A DNA stretch of 6,945 nucleotides, taken from NCBI GenBank assembly GCA_934635545.1, contig CAKTZN010000093.1, positions 1 to 6,945 on the forward strand, read 5' to 3'. The notes under the pieces were generated by a model. That model was not told the origin of the DNA. It saw nothing but the letters and a program-made list of their open reading frames with translations, and searched no databases. This document shows positions 1 to 5,036 of the stretch, one piece after another; the first letter of the stretch is position 1; the number at the start of each line of letters is the position of its first letter. The position numbers were made by a program, and so were the translations under genes. The stretch is from an uncultured Oscillospiraceae bacterium (GTDB lineage: Bacteria; Bacillota; Clostridia; Oscillospirales; Oscillospiraceae).

Positions 1-470
1 TCCATGCGCTGCTTGTAGCACTCGGCGCGCAGCATGTTGTTCACGGAGAAGCAGGCGCCCACCTCGCGCAGCATTTCAATGTAGTTCAGCGGCTTCAGCC
101 ACTCGGAGTTATACAGCATCAGCGCCTTGCCGTCGGAGAAGTCGATGAACTTCTCCATCTGGCGCTTGAAGCACTCGGCGTTGTGCTTGATGGTCTCCTC
201 GGTCAGCATCTGGCGCATGTCGGTACGGCCGGAGGGGTCGCCGATCAGGGTGGTGCCGTCGCCGATCAGGGCGATGGGCTTGTTGCCCGCCATCTGCAAA
301 CGCTTCATCAGGCACAGGGCCATAAAGTGACCCACATGCAGGGAATCGGCCGTGCAGTCAAAGCCGATGTAGAAGGTGGCCTTGCCGTTGTTGACCATCT
401 CGCGGATCTCTTCCTCATTGGTGACCTGGGCGATCAAGCCGCGGGCCTGCAGTTCTTCATAAATACCCAT
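1..470 (-). CDS. tyrS: Tyrosyl-tRNA synthetase, N-terminal part (runs off the window)
   Basis: TyrRS is a cytoplasmic enzyme that activates tyrosine with ATP and attaches it to tRNA-Tyr. The 156 visible codons begin MGIYEELQARGLIAQVT and cover most of the class I Rossmann catalytic domain. The signature YIGFDCTADSLHVGH is at residues 34-48; HVGH at 45-48 is the class I HIGH motif. GDPSGR at 77-82 is the conserved loop after it, typical of bacterial TyrRS. Family members are about 400-420 residues, so the rest of the catalytic domain, KMSKS and the S4 domain lie beyond position 1. The ATG at 468-470 is the only plausible start: no ATG, GTG or TTG lies just upstream in frame, and an AGGAAAGGAA purine tract lies 10 bases away. 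The gene has its own promoter and a tyrosine T-box leader, so expression should rise when tRNA-Tyr is uncharged. The T-box specifier independently supports the identification. Confidence 0.97.
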   Translation of the reverse strand, partial: MGIYEELQARGLIAQVTNEEEIREMVNNGKATFYIGFDCTADSLHVGHFMALCLMKRLQMAGNKPIALIGDGTTLIGDPSGRTDMRQMLTEETIKHNAECFKRQMEKFIDFSDGKALMLYNSEWLKPLNYIEMLREVGACFSVNNMLRAECYKQRM

Positions 471-475
471 TTTTC

Positions 476-490
476 TTACATTCCTTTCCT
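476..490 (-). promoter_or_regulatory. tyrS ribosome binding site overlapping an AUG-UAA start-stop pair
   Basis: On the minus strand the purine tract AGGAAAGGAA occupies 490-481 and the tyrS ATG begins at 470. The AAGGA core is therefore about 11 bases from the tyrS start, slightly long. Inside the same stretch an ATG at 481-479 is followed directly by TAA at 478-476. The AGGA at 490-487 lies 5 bases from that ATG, a normal initiation spacing. The bases are seen directly. Any effect on tyrS translation is inference. Confidence 0.6.
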
Positions 491-538
491 ATACGATCTG
501 TGATGTTGAGTTTTTGACAAGAGGTATTGCGGTAAAGC

Positions 539-574
539 AAAATAAAAACGCCCCCTGTCCTTGGACAGAGGGCG
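539..574 (-). terminator. T-box-controlled intrinsic terminator of the tyrS leader
   Basis: The minus strand reads CGCCCTCTGTCC, AA, GGACAGGGGGCG (574-549). This is a stem of up to 12 pairs, nearly all Watson-Crick with one G-U, followed by TTTTTATTTT (548-539). The 5' strand bases 574-568 are the same bases used by the antiterminator. The hairpin therefore forms only when the antiterminator is not stabilised by uncharged tRNA, and then stops transcription before tyrS. Confidence 0.95.
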
Positions 575-597
575 ACAAATTATCGCGGTACCACCTC
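568..597 (-). promoter_or_regulatory. T-box antiterminator hairpin
   Basis: The minus strand gives GAGG (597-594), the tRNA-binding bulge TGGTACC (593-587), GCG (586-584), a 9-base loop, CGC (574-572) and CCTC (571-568). GAGG pairs with CCTC and GCG with CGC, which is the canonical two-helix T-box antiterminator. The 3' strand is shared with the terminator, so the two structures exclude each other. Uncharged tRNA-Tyr pairing at the bulge is expected to favour this form and allow tyrS transcription. Confidence 0.93.
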
Positions 598-723
598 ATG
601 TTCGCCGCCTCCTCACGGAAAGCGGCCTCGTCGGGTGCTGACACACCCTATCGCTGTAACGGGCGAACCCGACACATCCCTACTGACCTCGAAGTTCAGG
701 CTTTCAGAAGGCTGCTCCGGGAT

Positions 724-726
724 GTA
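724..726 (-). promoter_or_regulatory. T-box specifier codon UAC (Tyr)
   Basis: The specifier lies in GAATACATC on the minus strand. The preceding GAA and the following A match the specifier loop of known T-boxes. UAC pairs with the tRNA-Tyr anticodon and agrees with tyrS being the regulated gene. A shifted reading (AAU or ACA) would not fit the loop pattern or the gene. Confidence 0.88.
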
Positions 727-834
727 TTCGCACGCGCCGCCCTCTCCTCTTTCCACCAGCCAGAGGTTCTCTTTGCAGGCGCCGGGGCGTGTTACTTCTT
801 CCCTTCATCACGGTAACGGTATCAAGTTGCCACT

Positions 835-862
835 ATTGTAGCAGATTTTTTTCGTTTGTCAA
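835..862 (-). promoter_or_regulatory. Sigma-A type promoter of tyrS
   Basis: The minus strand shows a perfect -35 box TTGACA (862-857), a 16-base spacer, and -10 box TACAAT (840-835). A TG one base upstream of the -10 box (843-842) makes it an extended -10 promoter. Transcription should start near 828, at the 5' edge of the T-box leader. The surrounding A-rich sequence stands out from the GC-rich window. It lies only 29 bases past the stop of the preceding small gene. Confidence 0.9.
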
Positions 863-891
863 CACTTTTTTCTCGGTAAGAAAGATTTTTT

Positions 892-1185
892 TCACTGCTT
901 TGCCGCAAATCTGCATAGCCTGCGCAAAATGCAAAAAGCCCCTGGCCAATTCATATCACGCAACCACAGCATGAGTTCTCCCAGGTAAGGTGCCAGCTCC
1001 TCATCAGTCCTGCTTGCCAAAACAAGTGCACAATTTTCCCATACATTCTTGTTATACCGCTCGCTGCAAGGTTGCAAGAAGGCATTTATGCTCTGCACCT
1101 TCTCCGCCAGATCGATTCCCAATGCTTGGTCTGAAGCCGATCCATTCCAGTCCAGCAAGCCCATAATATAATCAATATCCGTCAT
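892..1185 (-). CDS. DUF5071-like small protein, probably truncated at the C-terminus
   Basis: This is a 97-residue soluble protein with no signal peptide or membrane segment. It begins MTDIDYIMGLLDWNGSAS, and the segment PYLGELMLWLRDMNWPGA (residues 66-83) carries the W-x-x-DMNWP motif I associate with DUF5071 proteins, whose function is unknown. As I recall the family, members continue some 30-40 residues past this motif. Here the frame stops 14 residues after it (ILRRLCRFAAKQ), and the tyrS promoter follows almost at once, so the 3' end may have been lost. The ATG lies 24 bases past the recN stop, with only a weak purine tract (GGGAAAAG) before it. A hand count gives about 48% GC, clearly below its neighbours, which suggests later acquisition. 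It is probably co-transcribed with recN. The family call is from memory of the motif, so it is moderate. The alternative is an intact, naturally short relative. Confidence 0.65.
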   Translation of the reverse strand: MTDIDYIMGLLDWNGSASDQALGIDLAEKVQSINAFLQPCSERYNKNVWENCALVLASRTDEELAPYLGELMLWLRDMNWPGAFCILRRLCRFAAKQ

Positions 1186-1209
1186 CTTTTCCCGTCACGC
1201 GTAAATTCT

Positions 1210-2886
1210 TCACATCTCCGCCCGGAATTTCTCCGCCTGGGTCAGCAGCTCCTCCGCGCCCTGCAGCATGGTCTCCGTCACATGAGCGCCGCCGGTCAGG
1301 CGGGCCAGCTCCATCTGACGCTGCTTCCGGTCAAGCTGCCGTACTTGGGTGAAGGTGCGGCCATTGGCCTCCCCCTTCTCCACAGAGAAGTGGGTATCCG
1401 CCATGGCGGCCAGTTGGGGCAGATGGGTGACGCACAGCACCTGCTTATGGCGGCTGATGCGGGCCATCTTCTCGGCCACCTTCTGGGCGGCCCGGCCGCT
1501 GACGCCGGTATCCACCTCGTCAAACACCATAGTGGCCACATGATCCTGCTCACTGAGGACGTTCTTCATGGCCAGCATGATGCGGGCCAGCTCACCGCCG
1601 GAGGCGATCTTGTTGATGGGCTTCAGCTCCTCACCCAGGTTGGCAGACATGAGGAACCGCACCTGATCCATACCGGTAGCGTCCAACGGCTTCTCGGCGA
1701 AGTCCACCTGAAAGCGGATCTTGCCCATGTCCAACTGCCGCAGCTCCGTCAGGATGGCCTGGGACAGCGTCTCACCGGCGGCCTTGCGGGCGGCAGACAG
1801 CTCCTCCGCGGCCTTTCGGGCGGCTTTCTCCGCCTTGGCGCAGTCCTTCTCAAGCCGGGCCAGGGCGTCGCCTGCGTAGGTAATGTCGTCCAGCTCCTTG
1901 CGGCAGTTGTCCAGATACGCCAGCACGTCCTCCACGGTGGCGCCGTACTTCTTTTTCAGGCGGTAGAGCTGATCCAGCCGGCCCTCCACCTCGTCCAATT
2001 CGTTGGGGGAGAAATCGAAGTTCTCCCGCTGCTCCGCCACAGAGAAGGCGATGTCATACGCCTCGCTGTACGCGCTCTCCAGGCGCTCGTACAGGGCGTT
2101 GAAGCCCTCGTCCAGATGGCGCACGGTGCCCAGCGCGTCCTGCGCCTGCCGCAGCAGGTTCAGCACGCCGCTGCCGTCCTCGCCGCCGTTCAGGGCATAG
2201 TCCGCCCCCGACACGGCGGAGATGAACTTCTCGGCATTCCGCAGCAGATTGCGGCGGCTTTGCAGCTCTTCTTCCTCGCCGCTCTTCAGCTTGGCCCGCT
2301 CCAACTCATTGATCTGGTATTGCAGGGTATCCATCCGCCGTGCCTTCTCCGCCTCGTCCATTTGCAGGGCGTTCATCCTGCGGCGGATATCCGTCAAGGC
2401 ATTATACTTGTCGGTATACGCATTCAGAAGGTTATCCACCTTTCCGAAACTGTCCAGGTACGCCAGATGCTGCTCCTCGTCCAAAAGCTGCTGGCCGTCG
2501 TGCTGGCCGTGGATATTCACCAGGCGGCTGCCCAGCGTCCGAAGCTGGGACACGGTAACAGGCCGCCCGCCCACGCGGCAGACGTTCTTGCCGTCGGCGC
2601 CGATCTCCCGCTGGAGCATCAGGTCGCCGTTCTCGTCGGGCGAAGCCCCCAGCTCCTCGCACAGGGCGGGATCCACATGGGAGAACAGCGCGCTGACGAA
2701 CGCCTTACTGGCGCCGGTGCGGATCAGGTCACGGGAGGTGCGCTGGCCCAGCACGGCGCTCATGGCGTCGATCACGATGGATTTACCGGCGCCGGTCTCG
2801 CCCGTCAGGGCGTTGAAGCCGGGACGGAAGGCGATCTCCGCCTCCTCGATGATGGCGATATTCTCGATATGAAGCAGTTCCAGCAT
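1210..2886 (-). CDS. recN: DNA repair protein RecN
   Basis: RecN is an SMC-like ATPase recruited early to DNA double-strand breaks, where it helps organise ends for recombination. The 558 residues match the family length (about 550-580). The Walker A motif GETGAGKS is at residues 29-36. A long charged coiled-coil-type middle (roughly 150-380) follows. The ABC signature SGGEL is at 429-433, in IASGGELARIMLAMK, and Walker B is VFDEVDTG with D456 and E457. A VTHLPQLAAMA segment follows as the H-loop. Split head motifs at both ends with a coiled coil between them is the SMC/RecN layout, and the N-terminal MLELLHIENIAIIEE is typical of RecN. The ATG start has a GGAGGG site 5 bases upstream. The gene follows argR by 19 bases, as in many Firmicutes. 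I saw no LexA-type box just upstream. No intrinsic terminator is evident after the stop. Confidence 0.98.
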   Translation of the reverse strand: MLELLHIENIAIIEEAEIAFRPGFNALTGETGAGKSIVIDAMSAVLGQRTSRDLIRTGASKAFVSALFSHVDPALCEELGASPDENGDLMLQREIGADGKNVCRVGGRPVTVSQLRTLGSRLVNIHGQHDGQQLLDEEQHLAYLDSFGKVDNLLNAYTDKYNALTDIRRRMNALQMDEAEKARRMDTLQYQINELERAKLKSGEEEELQSRRNLLRNAEKFISAVSGADYALNGGEDGSGVLNLLRQAQDALGTVRHLDEGFNALYERLESAYSEAYDIAFSVAEQRENFDFSPNELDEVEGRLDQLYRLKKKYGATVEDVLAYLDNCRKELDDITYAGDALARLEKDCAKAEKAARKAAEELSAARKAAGETLSQAILTELRQLDMGKIRFQVDFAEKPLDATGMDQVRFLMSANLGEELKPINKIASGGELARIMLAMKNVLSEQDHVATMVFDEVDTGVSGRAAQKVAEKMARISRHKQVLCVTHLPQLAAMADTHFSVEKGEANGRTFTQVRQLDRKQRQMELARLTGGAHVTETMLQGAEELLTQAEKFRAEM

Positions 2887-2905
2887 AGCAGCCCTCCGTT
2901 GCGCG

Positions 2906-3358
2906 TCAGCGCAGCATCTGTTTCACCTGTTCGCAGAAGTCCAGTGCCTGGATGTTGTCGTGGAACACCAGGAAGATGGTGTCGTCACCGGCCAGCGTGC
3001 CCACGATGTCGGTATCGCCCATGTTGTCCAGTGTGAAGGCCGCGCCCTGGGCCATACCCTCGATGGTTTTCAGCACCACGATGTTCTGGGCCGCCTCTAC
3101 GCTGACCACGCTCTCGCGGAAGATGGTGCGCAGCTTGTCGGCAAAGTTCAGCTTCGTTTTCTGCACCGACACGGCATAGCGGTATTTTCCCTGACCGGTG
3201 GGCTCCTTCACCAGATGGAGCTGCTTGATGTCCCGGGAAATGGTGGCCTGGGTGGACTGGATGCCCAGGTCGTTCAGCCGCTGCAAAAGCTGCTCCTGGG
3301 TCTCGATGGCCTCTTCGCTGATGATCTGCAGCAGCTTTTCCTGCCGGACATTTTTCAT
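2906..3358 (-). CDS. argR: Arginine repressor ArgR/AhrC
   Basis: This is a transcription factor that binds ARG-box operators with L-arginine as corepressor. It represses arginine synthesis and often activates arginine breakdown. The 150 residues are full length. The N-terminal winged helix-turn-helix (about 1-65) contains STQATISRDIKQLHLVK at 35-51, the recognition-helix region. The C-terminal hexamerisation and arginine-binding domain (about 80-150) contains GMAQGAAFTLD at 101-111 and GTLAGDDTIFLV at 120-131, with the GDD residues that contact arginine in the family. The ATG overlaps the nadK stop as ATGA (3358-3355), so translation is probably coupled. A GGGAGG site lies 9 bases upstream inside nadK. 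Its targets are not in the window, and I found no ARG box by eye. Its place just ahead of recN is the usual Firmicutes arrangement and probably not an arginine-specific operon. Confidence 0.97.
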   Translation of the reverse strand: MKNVRQEKLLQIISEEAIETQEQLLQRLNDLGIQSTQATISRDIKQLHLVKEPTGQGKYRYAVSVQKTKLNFADKLRTIFRESVVSVEAAQNIVVLKTIEGMAQGAAFTLDNMGDTDIVGTLAGDDTIFLVFHDNIQALDFCEQVKQMLR

Positions 3359-4224
3359 TTCTCGCAGCCTCCCATTTTATAGTCAAGGATCTCGCAGAAG
3401 CTCTTTTTGCTGAGCCGTACAAGGCCCATGGCGAACTTGGACTGCCGCACACGGACTCTGTCGCCGTTTTTCAGGGAAAACGCCTTGCCGCCGTCGGCGG
3501 AAAGATACACAAACTTCCGGTTGGCGTCCGCCGCCTCAATGGTGATCACATGCTCCGGCGACAGCACATAGGAGGTCGCGCGGGTGGAGTGGGGACAGAT
3601 GGGCGTGATCAGCAGGTTCCGGGCCGTAGGCTCCACGATGGGGCCGCCGGCGGCCATGGAATAGCCGGTGGAGCCGGTGGGCGTGGAGATCACCACGCCG
3701 TCGCCGGTGACCTTGGTCAGGCGGCCCTCCTCGGTGAAGATATCCAGCCTGACCACCCTTGCCACAGAGCCCTTTGACACCACCGCGTCGTTGAGGGCGA
3801 TGTTGCTGTACACCGCATTGCCGCCCCGGAAGATGGTCACGTCCAGCATCATGCGGGACTCCACCACAAAGTCCCAGCTCTGCAGATCCCGCAGGCGCTC
3901 CAGCTCGTTGGCCTCCAGCTCCGACATGAAGCCCAGACTGCCCAGGTTGATGCCCAGCACCGGCACATTGTGCAGCGCCGCCGTGCGGCTCAAGTGCAGG
4001 ATGGTGCCGTCGCCGCCGAAGGCGATCATCAGGTCGGCGGCCTTGATCTCCTGCTGGAGCTGCCGCACCGGCACGCCCAGCTCGTCGCCGTAGCCGTCCC
4101 GATGGAAGGGCAGGCACACCACCGTCTCAAAGCCGATGCTCTCCAGAATGGCCTTGGCGTCCTTGGCCACCTTCAGCTCACTGTCCCGATAGGGATTGGG
4201 GCATAGGATGACTTTCTTTTTCAC
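3355..4224 (-). CDS. nadK: NAD kinase (ATP/polyphosphate type)
   Basis: NadK phosphorylates NAD+ to NADP+ in the cytoplasm, the only route to NADP. The 289 residues are of normal length. The diagnostic GGDGT is at residues 70-74 (AFGGDGTILHLSR), followed by PVLGINLGSLGFMSE, the NAD-binding ALND at 143-146, and GDGVVISTPTGSTGYS at 174-189. That last motif is the second hallmark of the family. The reading frame starts with GTG at 4224-4222, which overlaps the tlyA stop as GTGA. A strong AAGGAGG lies 10 bases upstream within tlyA, so a GTG start with translational coupling is well supported. The stop overlaps the argR start. Between tlyA and argR is a frequent location in Clostridia, whereas Bacillus subtilis keeps nadK elsewhere. 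The DXR step of the MEP pathway begun by DXS consumes NADPH, which is a possible though unproven reason for the shared operon. Confidence 0.97.
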   Translation of the reverse strand: MKKKVILCPNPYRDSELKVAKDAKAILESIGFETVVCLPFHRDGYGDELGVPVRQLQQEIKAADLMIAFGGDGTILHLSRTAALHNVPVLGINLGSLGFMSELEANELERLRDLQSWDFVVESRMMLDVTIFRGGNAVYSNIALNDAVVSKGSVARVVRLDIFTEEGRLTKVTGDGVVISTPTGSTGYSMAAGGPIVEPTARNLLITPICPHSTRATSYVLSPEHVITIEAADANRKFVYLSADGGKAFSLKNGDRVRVRQSKFAMGLVRLSKKSFCEILDYKMGGCEK

Positions 4225-5036
4225 TGCGCTTCCCCCTCCTTCAATGTCTCATGGGATGCTGTCACCACAGCGCGCAGGTCGATGGCCGCGTCCTGTTCGT
4301 CGGATTTGCGAAGGTATCCCAGATATTCGATATTCCCCTCCGGCCCGCGGATGGGAGAGTATGTAATGCCAAGCACCGTAAAGTGATTCTCCTTTGCGTG
4401 CTCCAGGAAGTGCTCCAGCACCTCCAGATGGACGGCGCTGTCACGGACGACGCCCTTTTTGCCCACCTTTTCCCGGCCCGCCTCAAACTGGGGCTTGATG
4501 AGGCACGCCACCTCGCCGCCCTCGCGCAGCAGGGGATACAGTGCCGGGAAGATCAGCTTCAAAGAGATGAAGGACACGTCGATGGAGGCGAAATCCAGCG
4601 GCTCCGGCACCTGCTGGTCGGTCAGCGTCCGGGCGTTGGTCTTTTCCAGGCACACCACCCGGGGATCTGTGCGCAGCTTCCACGCCAGTTGGTTGGTGCC
4701 CACGTCCACGGCGTACACCTTCCGCGCGCCGTTTTGCAGCATGCAGTCGGTAAAGCCGCCGGTGGAGGAGCCGATGTCGGCACAGGTCTTTCCCTCCAGC
4801 AGGATGGGCCAGGTCTGCATGGCTTTTTCCAGCTTCAGGCCGCCCCGGCTCACATACCGCAGCGTCTTGCCCCGCACCTCGATATGGGCGTCGTTGGGGA
4901 CTGCCGTACCCGGCTTGTCCACCTTCTGATTGTTGACATACACGATGCCCGCCATGATGGTGGCCTGGGCCTTCTGGCGGCTCTCCTGCAGACCCTGCTC
5001 TACCAGCAGGACGTCCAGTCTCGTTTTATTGCTCAT
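4221..5036 (-). CDS. tlyA: TlyA family rRNA 2'-O-methyltransferase (S4 domain plus FtsJ-like domain)
   Basis: Members of this family 2'-O-methylate cytidines in ribosomal RNA (23S, and in some species also 16S). They are often mislabelled hemolysins. The 271 residues show an N-terminal S4 RNA-binding domain (about 5-65: TRLDVLLVEQGLQESRQKAQ) and the linker YVSRGGLKLEKA at 61-72. A Rossmann methyltransferase follows, with SAM motif I DIGSSTGGFTD at 87-97, IDVSFISL at 152-159 and KPQFEAG at 181-187, in keeping with the catalytic Lys/Asp pattern of RrmJ-like enzymes. I cannot tell from sequence which rRNA positions it modifies. The ATG overlaps the end of dxs by 11 bases, and a perfect AAGGAGG sits 6 bases upstream (5049-5043), which fixes the start. 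Its stop overlaps the nadK GTG. This is the yqxC position of the Bacillus subtilis dxs-yqxC-ahrC-recN cluster. Confidence 0.95.
   Translation of the reverse strand: MSNKTRLDVLLVEQGLQESRQKAQATIMAGIVYVNNQKVDKPGTAVPNDAHIEVRGKTLRYVSRGGLKLEKAMQTWPILLEGKTCADIGSSTGGFTDCMLQNGARKVYAVDVGTNQLAWKLRTDPRVVCLEKTNARTLTDQQVPEPLDFASIDVSFISLKLIFPALYPLLREGGEVACLIKPQFEAGREKVGKKGVVRDSAVHLEVLEHFLEHAKENHFTVLGITYSPIRGPEGNIEYLGYLRKSDEQDAAIDLRAVVTASHETLKEGEAQ
4235..4241 (-). promoter_or_regulatory. nadK ribosome binding site that supports the GTG start
   Basis: AAGGAGG followed by GGG lies within the last codons of tlyA, 10 bases before the GTG at 4224. It supports GTG as the nadK start; the next in-frame ATG is far downstream and would remove conserved N-terminal residues. 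Confidence 0.8.

Larger units (their letters stand above)
539..828 (-). ncRNA. Tyrosine-specific T-box riboswitch leader
   Basis: This 5' leader senses the charging state of tRNA-Tyr and controls tyrS by transcription antitermination. Seen on the minus strand: a Stem I lower arm CACGC/GCGTG flanked by AGTA on the left and GAA on the right (specifier-loop S-turn pattern); a distal stem CCTCT/AGAGG at 766-746 capped by a GGCTGGTGGAA loop and preceded by AGAGA; the specifier TAC at 726-724, in the context GAATACATC; a hairpin CGGGTTCGCCCG at 671-660 of the Stem III type; the T-box GAGGTGGTACCGCG at 597-584; and a terminator. UAC is a tyrosine codon and matches the gene downstream. The bulge TGGT pairs with a tRNA 3' end ACCA, which fits the A discriminator base of bacterial tRNA-Tyr. 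The 5' end is set about 7 bases below the -10 box. The exact pairing of the middle part of the leader was not resolved by hand. Confidence 0.95.

Noticed and set aside
183..503. Plus-strand open frame opposite tyrS
   Set aside because: The minus strand here encodes an unmistakable TyrRS catalytic core; the plus-strand product has no family features.
515..545. TTGACA followed by A/T-rich bases on the plus strand, resembling a promoter
   Set aside because: No good -10 box stands at 16-18 bases and no plus-strand gene follows; it lies in the untranslated region before tyrS.
514..841. Plus-strand open frames across the tyrS leader
   Set aside because: The region is accounted for by the T-box RNA on the minus strand. 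The frames have no good ribosome binding sites and no recognisable product.
863..890. Small hairpin TTTCT/AGAAA with a T-run on the plus strand, resembling a terminator
   Set aside because: The stem is five A/T-rich pairs, and the T-run follows it only in the plus direction, where there is no gene to terminate. In the gene direction it is followed by A residues.
2395..2420. TATAAT on the minus strand inside recN as a possible internal promoter
   Set aside because: No acceptable -35 box lies 16-18 bases upstream, and the position in mid-gene offers no downstream start to serve.
1282..3036. A very long open frame of 584 codons on the plus strand opposite recN
   Set aside because: It lies antisense to a gene with full RecN motifs, and its protein is a low-complexity string rich in Leu, Gly, His, Gln and Ala. 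Such frames arise from strong third-position GC bias; it has no recognisable domain.
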